From the NCBI GenBank assembly GCA_027069035.1, contig JALXFI010000093.1:2229-7704 (forward strand): a stretch of DNA of 5,476 nt, read 5' to 3'. The stretch comes from a bacterium. Lineage in GTDB: Bacteria > Desulfobacterota > GWC2-55-46 > S146-80 > JALXFI01. The translations under genes and the position numbers were made by a program. How positions within the stretch are numbered: position 1 is the stretch's first letter; each line of letters starts with the position of its first letter. Shown here piece after piece: positions 1 to 5,263 of this stretch. Under the pieces are notes generated by a model, which was not told the DNA's origin, did not search any database, and saw nothing but the letters and a program-made list of their open reading frames with translations.

Positions 1-106
1 GTATTATCAAAAAATTTATTAAACATTTCAGGATTTAAACAAGGAAGAATTTCGTATACACAATTCAATCATCAACCAACAATATTCATCACAATATCAG
101 GCTATG
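1..106. other. AT-rich stretch downstream of rpsK, no gene supported
   Basis: No convincing coding sequence is visible here. On the transcribed strand several short frames close quickly. Only an ATG at 24-26 stays open to the window edge, for eight complete codons, with no ribosome binding site and no resemblance to the start of S4 or RpoA. A weak hairpin can be drawn (GATATT at 93-98 with AATATT at 81-86), but it is all A/U apart from one G-U pair and has no following U-run, so I do not call a terminator. This may be a spacer before rpsD or another gene just outside the window. Confidence 0.5.
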
Positions 107-490
107 TCAGACCCTCCTGCGTTTTGGGGGCCTGCAGCCGTTATGCGGTATAGGTGTCACATCTCTTATAACGTTTATCTTAAACCCTGCCGCCTGAAGC
201 GCCCTCAAAGCGGCTTCTCTGCCTGAACCGGGGCCCTTTATGTACACATCCACTGTATTCATGCCGAATTCCATTGCCTTTTTAGCGGCATTAGTTGCGG
301 CAATCTGGGCCGCATAAGGAGTGCCTTTTCTCGAACCTTTAAAAGCCTGGCCCGCGGTAGTCCATGCAACAACATCGCCTGCCGTATCGGTTATAGTGAT
401 AAGTGTATTATTAAAAGTAGATTGTATGTGAGCAACACCATAACTTATATTCTTCTTTATCTTCTTCTTGGTCTTTCTCTTCTTAACCAT
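107..490 (-). CDS. rpsK: 30S ribosomal protein S11 (uS11)
   Basis: Ribosomal protein uS11 lies on the 30S platform near the mRNA exit and the E site. The 127-residue product has a lysine/arginine-rich N-terminus (residues 2-13), then GVAHIQSTFNNTLITITD (18-35), FKGSRKGTPYAAQIAA (50-65), KGPGSGREAALRALQAAGF (85-103) and the near-invariant ending DVTPIPHNGCRPPKRRRV. Asn117-Gly118 is the site that becomes isoaspartate in E. coli S11. Against E. coli and B. subtilis as I recall them, the loop before FKGSRK (TTAGQAFKG) is one residue short. The ATG at 488-490 has GGGAGGT upstream with a short spacer. The stop is TGA at 107-109. In most bacteria rpsD and rpoA follow; neither begins in the remaining 106 bases. 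Confidence 0.98.
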   Translation of the reverse strand: MVKKRKTKKKIKKNISYGVAHIQSTFNNTLITITDTAGDVVAWTTAGQAFKGSRKGTPYAAQIAATNAAKKAMEFGMNTVDVYIKGPGSGREAALRALQAAGFKINVIRDVTPIPHNGCRPPKRRRV

Positions 491-493
491 AGA

Positions 494-500
494 ACCTCCC
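494..500 (-). promoter_or_regulatory. Ribosome binding site of rpsK
   Basis: The mRNA strand reads GGGAGGT, then TCT, then ATG. It is a strong site with an unusually short spacer, located in the 24-base rpsM-rpsK gap. Confidence 0.75.
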
Positions 501-514
501 TAAAGATGTCCGTA

Positions 515-880
515 TTATCTTTTACCGCCGATACCCCTGCGTGGCCCTTTTCTTGTCCTGGCATTGGTATGAGACCTCTGCCCCCTTACCGGAAGCCCTC
601 TTCTGTGCCTTAAACCTCTATAGGCCCCTATATCCATAAGCCTCTTTATATTCATGGATACCTCTTTTCTAAGGTCTCCTTCAACTTCATACTTTGCATC
701 GATTATCCTTCTTATTTTAGCGACTTCTTCTTCCGTCAAATCAACAGTGCGAGTATTCACGTCTATATTCGCTTCTTTAAGTATACTTTGCGACGTCGTC
801 CGTCCTATGCCATAGATATAGGTAAGAGCAATTTCTATCCTCTTATTTTTAGGCAGGTCAACTCCTGCTATCCTTGCCAC
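515..880 (-). CDS. rpsM: 30S ribosomal protein S13 (uS13), GTG start
   Basis: Ribosomal protein uS13 sits in the 30S head, touches the P-site tRNA with its C-terminal tail and forms bridges to the 50S subunit. The 121-residue length is normal. It opens with MARIAGVDLPKNKRIEIALT, followed by the helix-hairpin-helix segment IYGIGRTTSQSIL (22-34). The conserved block YRGLRHRRGLPVRGQ (87-101) comes next, then the basic tail TNARTRKGPRRGIGGKR. The start is GTG (878-880): the product begins exactly where the family begins, and a near-perfect AAGGAGGT lies just upstream. The stop is TAA at 515-517, followed by a 24-base gap to rpsK. Together with rpsK it represents the alpha-operon part of the cluster. 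Confidence 0.98.
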   Translation of the reverse strand: MARIAGVDLPKNKRIEIALTYIYGIGRTTSQSILKEANIDVNTRTVDLTEEEVAKIRRIIDAKYEVEGDLRKEVSMNIKRLMDIGAYRGLRHRRGLPVRGQRSHTNARTRKGPRRGIGGKR

Positions 881-884
881 TATA

Positions 885-892
885 ACCTCCTT
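885..892 (-). promoter_or_regulatory. Ribosome binding site that supports the GTG start of rpsM
   Basis: The mRNA strand reads AAGGAGGT, then TATA, then GTG. The match to the anti-Shine-Dalgarno sequence is complete over eight bases, with a rather short spacer. It confirms the GTG at 878-880. Confidence 0.85.
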
Positions 893-929
893 TATATAAG
901 GTAAAACAAAAAATATCCTCTATACAATC

Positions 930-1043
930 TCAGCCCTGTCTCTGCTTATGCTTAGGATTTACACAGATAACCCTTACAACACCCTTACGTTTTATTATCT
1001 TACATTTATCACAAATCTTCTTTACAGAACTTCTTACCTTCAT
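930..1043 (-). CDS. rpmJ: 50S ribosomal protein L36 (bL36), zinc-binding type
   Basis: This short gene encodes bL36, the smallest 50S protein, which packs into 23S rRNA late in assembly. I translated it by hand: 37 residues, MKVRSSVKKICDKCKIIKRK followed by GVVRVICVNPKHKQRQG, then TGA at 930-932. The length matches the family exactly. Cys11, Cys14, Cys27 and His32 form the usual CCCH zinc ribbon, so this is the zinc-bearing (C+) form. The ATG is at 1041-1043, with AAGGA seven bases before it. Its place between infA and rpsM is the standard one. The gene is flanked by gaps of 68 bases (to infA) and 49 bases (to rpsM). Confidence 0.97.
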   Translation of the reverse strand: MKVRSSVKKICDKCKIIKRKGVVRVICVNPKHKQRQG

Positions 1044-1050
1044 ACGTCTA

Positions 1051-1055
1051 TCCTT
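1051..1055 (-). promoter_or_regulatory. Ribosome binding site of rpmJ
   Basis: The mRNA strand reads AAGGA TAGACGT ATG, a seven-base spacer. It supports the start of the very short rpmJ gene. Confidence 0.75.
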
Positions 1056-1111
1056 ATATTTATTTCATTTACACAGCAAACCATTTATAAACAACCCACT
1101 GCTAAGCCAAT

Positions 1112-1330
1112 TTACTTTGAACGGTAGATTATCCTTCCCCTGGTAAGGTCATATGGAGAGAGCTCCACCAAAACCGTATCACCCGGCAATATACGGATAA
1201 AATGCATCCTCATCTTACCCGATACATGCGCAAGCACACTATGACCATTGTCAAGTTCCACCCTGAACATGGCATTAGGAAGTGTTTCTATCACCTTGCC
1301 TTCAACTTCAATCGCTTCTTCTTTTGGCAT
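1112..1330 (-). CDS. infA: Translation initiation factor IF-1
   Basis: IF-1 binds the 30S A site during initiation and works with IF-2 and IF-3. The 72-residue length is exactly the family norm. The protein is a single S1-type OB fold: EEAIEVEGKVIETLPNAMFR (4-23), VELDNGHSVLAHVSGKMRMH (24-43), then IRILPGDTVLVELSPYDLTR and the terminal GRIIYRSK. The ATG at 1328-1330 follows the map TAA with no base between them. AGGGTG lies upstream inside the end of map, a moderate ribosome binding site. A 68-base gap leads to rpmJ, and no structure stands out there. Presence of infA between map and rpmJ is common in several phyla but differs from E. coli, where infA lies elsewhere. Confidence 0.98.
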   Translation of the reverse strand: MPKEEAIEVEGKVIETLPNAMFRVELDNGHSVLAHVSGKMRMHFIRILPGDTVLVELSPYDLTRGRIIYRSK

Positions 1331-2107
1331 TTAAACACCCTGCAAGTTACTTAATATATACGGACTGCCGTTAGTAACGGCCACCGTATGCTCAAAATGT
1401 GCAGAAAGGCTTCCGTCTGCGGTAACGGCCGTCCAGCCATCATCCAATATCCTGACATCATAACCGCCTTCCGCAACCATAGGCTCTATTGCAAGAACCA
1501 TACCATTCTTTAATCTGACACCCATTCCAGCCTTACCAAAATTTGGAATCTGAGGCAATTCATGAAGGTCTCTACCAATTCCGTGACCAACAAAGTCTCT
1601 TATAACCGAATACCCGTTATCCTCAACGAATCCCTGAATGACAGCAGAGATATCAAAAAGTCTGTTACCTGACACTGCCATTTCAATACCTTTATAAAGA
1701 GCTTCCCTCGTAACATCAATAATTCTTATCGCCCTATCATCCACCCCACCAACAGGAAGCGTAATTGCAGCGTCACCATAAAAACCATCATAGAAAACAC
1801 CAAAATCAAGACTCAATATGTCGCCTTCCTTAAGACACCTCTTCTCCGACGGCATACTATGCACAACCTCATCATTAAGAGAAGCACACAAAGAGTACGG
1901 ATAACCTCTATAACCTTTAAATGCGGGTTTGGCTCCTCGCTTTATTGCCTCTCTTTCACAGAATTTATCAAGAAACCCTGTTGTAACTCCAGGTTTTACA
2001 AGACCTTTAAGAGATTCGAGGATTTCGGCAACGATGAGGTTGCTCCGCCTCATCTTCTCGATCTCATCAGGAGTCTTTAGAATTATCGTTTCTTTTTTCG
2101 AGGACAA
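1331..2107 (-). CDS. map: Type I methionine aminopeptidase (start uncertain: TTG 2105-2107 or GTG 2147-2149)
   Basis: Methionine aminopeptidase removes the initiator Met from new proteins after deformylation. Numbered from TTG 2107 (258 residues), all five metal ligands of the pita-bread fold are present: Asp101 (SLDFG), Asp112 (YGDAA), His175 (GHGIGR), Glu208 (IEPM) and Glu239 (FEHT). The active-site histidines His83 (VVHSMP) and His182 (LHELP) are also there. Family similarity begins at TIILKTPDEIEKMR, which aligns with the E. coli N-terminus, and no ATG precedes it in frame. TTG 2105-2107 gives the most family-like N-terminus and a 41-base overlap with adk. GTG 2147-2149 would add 14 residues and extend the overlap to 83 bases; TTG codons between the two are also possible. 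None has a strong ribosome binding site, so re-initiation after adk is likely. The stop TAA abuts the infA ATG. Function is certain; the start is not. Confidence 0.92.
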   Translation of the reverse strand: MSSKKETIILKTPDEIEKMRRSNLIVAEILESLKGLVKPGVTTGFLDKFCEREAIKRGAKPAFKGYRGYPYSLCASLNDEVVHSMPSEKRCLKEGDILSLDFGVFYDGFYGDAAITLPVGGVDDRAIRIIDVTREALYKGIEMAVSGNRLFDISAVIQGFVEDNGYSVIRDFVGHGIGRDLHELPQIPNFGKAGMGVRLKNGMVLAIEPMVAEGGYDVRILDDGWTAVTADGSLSAHFEHTVAVTNGSPYILSNLQGV

Positions 2108-2741
2108 AAGTGATTCTTTCAAAGATCTCTTCAATACTGCCCAATCCACTAATCTTATTCAAGACCCCTCGGTCCTGATAGAACTCTATAAGCGGAGATG
2201 TTTGGGAAGCATAAACCTTAAGCCTTTTTAGAACCGTTTCTTCATTGTCATCATCTCTCTGATAGAGTTGCCCCCCGCATTTATCACACACCCCGACATT
2301 GTCCGGAGGGTTGAATATAACATGATATGCGTTCCCGCATTTTTTGCAAAGTCTCCTTCCGCTTAAACGTCTGATAACTTCCTCTTCAGAGACATCGAAT
2401 ATAATGACATGAGTAATCGTTTTTTTCTGCTTCTCAAGAAGTGATTCAAGGGCATCTGCCTGTGAAATCGTTCTCGGGAAACCATCAAGTATAAAACCAT
2501 CGGCACAATCCTTTTTCTTTAATCTTTCGCCGACAATATCTACAACAACCTCATCTGGAACAAGAGCGCCTTTATCCATAAAACTTTTTGCTTCTTTGCC
2601 AAGCGGACTGCCTATACGCACTGATTCCCTTAAAATATCGCCGGTTGAGATGATCGGGATACCATATCTTTCTTTAAGCCTTATGCCCTGAGTGCCTTTG
2701 CCAACCCCAGGCGGTCCAACAAGTACAATATTGTAAACCAT
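2067..2741 (-). CDS. adk: Adenylate kinase with four-cysteine zinc lid
   Basis: Adenylate kinase interconverts ATP plus AMP with two ADP in the cytoplasm, keeping adenylate charge balanced. The P-loop is GPPGVGKGT (9-17). The AMP-binding segment includes STGDILRE (32-39), and DGFPRT (86-91) carries the conserved arginine. The lid (about 126-163) has Cys132, Cys135, Cys152 and Cys155 in two CxxC pairs, the pattern known to hold a structural zinc ion in many bacterial Adks and absent in E. coli. RDDDNEETVLKRL (162-174) follows with the catalytic-site arginines. The length is 224 residues, a long-type Adk with about eight extra polar residues at the C-terminus. The ATG (2739-2741) overlaps the secY TAA as TAATG, with AAAGGAAGG just upstream. 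Its 3' end overlaps map in another frame. The secY-adk-map arrangement is common in bacteria. Confidence 0.98.
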   Translation of the reverse strand: MVYNIVLVGPPGVGKGTQGIRLKERYGIPIISTGDILRESVRIGSPLGKEAKSFMDKGALVPDEVVVDIVGERLKKKDCADGFILDGFPRTISQADALESLLEKQKKTITHVIIFDVSEEEVIRRLSGRRLCKKCGNAYHVIFNPPDNVGVCDKCGGQLYQRDDDNEETVLKRLKVYASQTSPLIEFYQDRGVLNKISGLGSIEEIFERITFVLEKRNDNSKDS

Positions 2742-4051
2742 TAGCCACGCCTTCCTTTAACTCTGCCTCTTTTTAGCAAGCCATCATACTGCCTTGCAAG
2801 CATATGAGATTCAATCTGCTGTGCCGTGTCCATAGCCACACCTACAACGATCAGAAGCGCTGTGCCGCCAAAAAAGAAAGGGACATTAAAATCACTTATA
2901 AGTATCGATGGGATAACAGAAACAGCAGACAAATAGATGGCACCGCCCAGCGTTATCCTTGAAAGCACCTTGTCAATATAGTCTGAAGTGTTCTTTCCCG
3001 GTCTTATTCCAGGGACAAATCCACCATTCTTCTTTAAATTGTCAGCCATATCCGAAGGGTTGAACTGAATGGCGGTATAAAAATAGCAGAAAAAAACTAT
3101 AAGTACAACATATAAGACATTGTATATAATACCCGAAGGCCTAAGGCTGCTTGCTATAACCTTCACCCATGGAATATCTATAAAATTCGTTATAGTAGCC
3201 GGAAATATAATTATAGAAGACGCAAAGATAGGCGGAATAACACCGGCCATATTTATCTTAAGGGGCAGGTGACTGCTCTGTCCCCCATACATCTTTCTTC
3301 CCACCACCCTCTTTGGATACTGAACCGGTATCTTCCTCTGTCCCGATTCCATAAAAACTATCAATGCAATCACTGCAAACATAAAAACTATTAAAAATAT
3401 AATAAAGAATATACTCATTTCACCTGCCCTAATAAGACTGAGTGTACTGCCAATAGCGGCAGGCATGCGAGCCACAATACCAGCAAAGATAATAAGTGAA
3501 ATGCCGTTGCCTATACCTCTTTCCGTTATCTGCTCTCCAAGCCACATAATAAAGGCCGTTCCTGAGGTAAGTGTAATCATGGTCATAAGCCTGAAGCTCC
3601 AGCCTGAATTCAGGACTATCATTGCCCCACCCGGACCTCTCATATTCTCCAGGCCTACGCTTATGCCCAGACTCTGTATAATACTAAGTAGCACCGTTCC
3701 ATAACGTGTGTACTGAACTATCTTTTTTCGCCCCATCTCCCCTTCTTTTGAAAGTTTCTCAAGGTGAGGAACAACTACGGTCAAAAGTTGCAAAATAATG
3801 GAAGCACTGATATAAGGCATTATACCAAGTGCAAACACGGAGAAGTTCCTGAGCGCACCGCCGGAAAACATGTTTATAAAACCAAGCAGTGTACCCTGAG
3901 CCTGTTGAAAAAATGCTGCCAGAGCCTCCCCATTAATACCGGGAGTGGGAACAAACACACCTATACGATAGACCGCTAAAAAAAGTAGTGTGAAAAAAAT
4001 ACGCCTGTTGAGTTCAGGCACCTTTGTTAAATTATCAAATCTACTCGCCAT
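2741..4051 (-). CDS. secY: Preprotein translocase subunit SecY
   Basis: SecY is the channel of the SecYEG translocon in the inner membrane; it passes unfolded proteins outward, driven by SecA or the ribosome, and opens sideways for membrane proteins. At 436 residues it has normal length. Ten hydrophobic segments are readable. The first is about 18-36, and the plug and second-helix region is GTLLGFINMFSGGALRNF followed by ALGIMPYISASIILQLL (about 53-90). Others include the RGIGNGISLIIFAGI helix (178-192), with the last near 393-410. Cytosolic loop C4 has GQRKIPVQYPKRVVGRK (237-253). Loop C5 has NPSDMADNLKKNGGFVPGIRPG (331-352), including the conserved Arg350 that matches the SecA/ribosome-contact arginine of E. 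coli. The tail QYDGLLKRGRVKGRRG is basic, as usual. The ATG (4049-4051) directly follows the rplO TAG; the TAA stop overlaps the adk ATG by one base. Confidence 0.98.
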   Translation of the reverse strand: MASRFDNLTKVPELNRRIFFTLLFLAVYRIGVFVPTPGINGEALAAFFQQAQGTLLGFINMFSGGALRNFSVFALGIMPYISASIILQLLTVVVPHLEKLSKEGEMGRKKIVQYTRYGTVLLSIIQSLGISVGLENMRGPGGAMIVLNSGWSFRLMTMITLTSGTAFIMWLGEQITERGIGNGISLIIFAGIVARMPAAIGSTLSLIRAGEMSIFFIIFLIVFMFAVIALIVFMESGQRKIPVQYPKRVVGRKMYGGQSSHLPLKINMAGVIPPIFASSIIIFPATITNFIDIPWVKVIASSLRPSGIIYNVLYVVLIVFFCYFYTAIQFNPSDMADNLKKNGGFVPGIRPGKNTSDYIDKVLSRITLGGAIYLSAVSVIPSILISDFNVPFFFGGTALLIVVGVAMDTAQQIESHMLARQYDGLLKRGRVKGRRG

Positions 4052-4492
4052 CTATATAACCTCTATGCTCCCGCCCGCAGCCTCTATTTTCTTTTTTGCA
4101 GAAGCGCTAAACTTATGCGCCTTAACCCTTAATGATGTTGAAAGCTCACCATCGCCAAGTATCTTAACCCTGACCTTAAGGCTTTTTATAATGCCTTTAT
4201 TCTTTAAACTTTCAGGTTCTATGGTATCTTTTTCATTAAAACATCCCAGGTCCTTGAGATTAACTATAGAAAAATACTCCTTAAAACGATTATGGAACCC
4301 TCTTTTAGGCAGTCTCCTTTGAAGCGGCATCTGACCGCCTTCAAATCCTCTCGGAATATTTCCCCCTGAACGGGATTTTTGGCCCTTATGCCCTTTTCCC
4401 GAAGTCTTTCCAAGACCGGAACTCTCTCCTCTGCCTAATCTCTTTTTTGTCTTTCTTGAACCCTTCGGACATTCCAAGCTGGAAAGCAACAC
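4052..4492 (-). CDS. rplO: 50S ribosomal protein L15 (uL15), GTG start
   Basis: Ribosomal protein uL15 is a late-assembly 50S protein with a long basic N-terminal extension that threads into 23S rRNA. The extension is plain: KKRLGRGESSGLGKTSGKGH, then KGQKSRSGG, GFEGGQMPLQRRLPKRGF, followed by a globular C-terminal domain ending EAAGGSIEVI. I place the start at GTG 4490-4492, giving 146 residues. From there the protein lines up residue for residue with the E. coli N-terminus (MRLNTLSPAEGS against VLLSSLECPKGS). The longer reading from TTG 4511-4513 would put the start inside the ribosome binding site and add seven residues, mostly Arg, unlike the family. One base separates the rpmD stop from this start. 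The stop TAG (4052-4054) abuts the secY ATG directly. Confidence 0.95.
   Translation of the reverse strand: MLLSSLECPKGSRKTKKRLGRGESSGLGKTSGKGHKGQKSRSGGNIPRGFEGGQMPLQRRLPKRGFHNRFKEYFSIVNLKDLGCFNEKDTIEPESLKNKGIIKSLKVRVKILGDGELSTSLRVKAHKFSASAKKKIEAAGGSIEVI
4059..4064 (-). promoter_or_regulatory. Ribosome binding site of secY inside the rplO 3' end
   Basis: The mRNA strand reads AGAGGT, then TATATAG, then ATG. The element lies wholly within the last codons of rplO, seven bases before the secY start. It supports the ATG at 4049-4051 and fits coupled rplO-secY translation. Confidence 0.6.
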
Positions 4493-4493
4493 C

Positions 4494-4685
4494 TTACGAC
4501 ACCTCCTCCTCAATCACATCAACGAGATGACAAACCTTATTGACCATTCCCCTTACCTCAGCGCTATCCTTAAGATACTTAAAAGAATTAAGCCTTTTAA
4601 GACCCAATCCTTTAACAGTTGCACGCTGTTTTACCGTGCTTCCGATAGGACTTTTCTTTAGAACAACCTTTATACGATCCGCCAT
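4494..4685 (-). CDS. rpmD: 50S ribosomal protein L30 (uL30)
   Basis: Ribosomal protein uL30 is a small 50S subunit protein; 63 residues is typical of the bacterial form. The family signature is visible: IKVVLKKSPIGS near the N-terminus, then QRATVKGLGLKRLNS (about 20-34), and VRGMVNKVCHLVDV (about 44-57). The start is ATG at 4683-4685, ten bases after the end of rpsE; its GAGGAGT ribosome binding site overlaps the rpsE stop codon. The gene ends with codons for Glu-Glu-Glu-Val-Ser and a TAA at 4494-4496, and those last codons double as the ribosome binding site of rplO. Position between rpsE and rplO is the classic spc order and supports the call. Confidence 0.97.
   Translation of the reverse strand: MADRIKVVLKKSPIGSTVKQRATVKGLGLKRLNSFKYLKDSAEVRGMVNKVCHLVDVIEEEVS
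4500..4511 (-). promoter_or_regulatory. Ribosome binding site of rplO inside the rpmD coding end
   Basis: The mRNA strand reads GAGGAGGAGGTG, a triple-repeat purine tract whose last AGGAGGT ends eight bases before GTG 4490-4492. The same bases encode Glu-Glu-Glu-Val near the end of L30. This very strong site fixes the rplO start at the GTG and rules out the upstream TTG, which it overlaps. Confidence 0.85.
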
Positions 4686-4691
4686 CTACAA

Positions 4692-4698
4692 CTCCTCA
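4692..4698 (-). promoter_or_regulatory. Ribosome binding site of rpmD overlapping the rpsE stop codon
   Basis: The mRNA strand reads CTT TGA GGAGTTGTAG ATG. The GAGGAGT element begins inside the TGA stop of rpsE and lies six bases before the rpmD ATG. A ribosome terminating on rpsE therefore sits on the initiation site of rpmD, which favours coupled translation. Confidence 0.75.
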
Positions 4699-5196
4699 AG
4701 ATAATATATCTTTTACGTCTTTACCTCTCAATGCAGCCACTTCCTCCGGACTCTTGAGCCTGCTAAGGGCGTCCATTGCAGCCTTGACTACATTATGAGG
4801 GTTATGCGTCCTCATACACTTTGTCAAAATATTTTTTATTCCCGCAGATTCAACGACAGCCCGTATCGTTCCACCCGCTATAACACCTGTTCCGGGAGAG
4901 GCGGGTTTAAGCATCACAGTCCCGGACCCGTATATACCAACAATACCGTGTGGTATGGTTGAATTTATCAAAGGCACCTTTATCAAATTCTTTTTAGCCC
5001 TCTCGATCCCTTTTCTTATAGCTTCAGGCACTTCTTTTGCCTTCCCAAGACCGGCTCCGACATGACCATTCTCATCACCAACAACCACAAGGGCGCTGAA
5101 ACCAAACCTCTTGCCTCCTTTGACAACCTTGGCAACCCTGTTGATAAAGATCACCCTTTCCTTTAATTCCAATGCTTTTTGATCATTATTTTCCAA
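4696..5196 (-). CDS. rpsE: 30S ribosomal protein S5 (uS5)
   Basis: Ribosomal protein uS5 (166 residues, normal length) sits near the mRNA entry side of the 30S subunit and, from work on the family, contributes to decoding fidelity. The N-terminal double-stranded-RNA-binding-like domain spans about residues 11-74 and includes VVKGGKRFGFSALVVVGD (24-41) and GLGKAKEVPEAI (49-60). The C-terminal domain (about 80-156) includes PASPGTGVIAGG (98-109), NPHNVVKA and the conserved ending VAALRGK (153-159). The start is TTG (5194-5196). No ATG or GTG lies in frame between it and an upstream stop at 5239-5241, and a strong AAGGAGAGGGG sequence sits just before it. The stop is TGA at 4696-4698, and its bases form part of the rpmD ribosome binding site. 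The segment KCMRTHNPHN differs somewhat from the E. coli GSTNPIN version, which is ordinary divergence. Confidence 0.98.
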   Translation of the reverse strand: MENNDQKALELKERVIFINRVAKVVKGGKRFGFSALVVVGDENGHVGAGLGKAKEVPEAIRKGIERAKKNLIKVPLINSTIPHGIVGIYGSGTVMLKPASPGTGVIAGGTIRAVVESAGIKNILTKCMRTHNPHNVVKAAMDALSRLKSPEEVAALRGKDVKDILS

Positions 5197-5199
5197 AAA

Positions 5200-5210
5200 C
5201 CCCTCTCCTT
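5200..5210 (-). promoter_or_regulatory. Ribosome binding site that supports the TTG start of rpsE
   Basis: On the mRNA strand this reads AAGGAGAGGGG, followed by TTT and then TTG. The AGGAG core ends eight bases before the TTG, an ideal spacing. This decides the TTG start of rpsE, because no other standard start codon lies nearby in frame. Confidence 0.85.
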
Positions 5211-5263
5211 TAATAAAATAAGCTGAACCTAATATAGACTATCGCTAAAAAGAATATCTAAGA

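Noticed and set aside
50..90. Possible promoter downstream of rpsK (TTGTTG with TATACG, 18-base spacing, minus strand)
   Set aside because: Both elements match the consensus poorly, the region is AT-rich so such matches are expected by chance, and no downstream gene is visible to support it.
81..98. Hairpin GATATT/AATATT as a transcription terminator
   Set aside because: The stem is six pairs of A/U plus a wobble, with no G/C content and no following U-run, so it is too weak to be a Rho-independent terminator.
422..613. Plus-strand 63-residue frame across rpsK and rpsM
   Set aside because: It lies opposite two ribosomal genes and its sequence is the antisense of conserved S11 and S13 coding regions.
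881..929. T-rich gap between rpmJ and rpsM as an internal terminator
   Set aside because: The mRNA has a run of U residues but no stable GC-rich stem immediately before it, and rpsM immediately follows with a strong ribosome binding site.
2080..2100. A-run GAAAAAAG in the adk/map overlap as a programmed frameshift site
   Set aside because: Map lies in the +1 frame relative to adk, whereas a run of this type favours a -1 shift, which would enter the third frame. Both proteins are complete without a shift.
1859..2231. Plus-strand open frames opposite map and adk (1859-2080 and 1929-2231)
   Set aside because: Two overlapping frames antisense to well-conserved enzymes, with no recognisable protein features.
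3465..4322. Open frames on the plus strand opposite secY and rplO (3465-3704, 3764-3979, 3990-4322)
   Set aside because: They are antisense to intact, recognisable genes, have no ribosome binding site or family resemblance, and arise from codon bias of the real strand.
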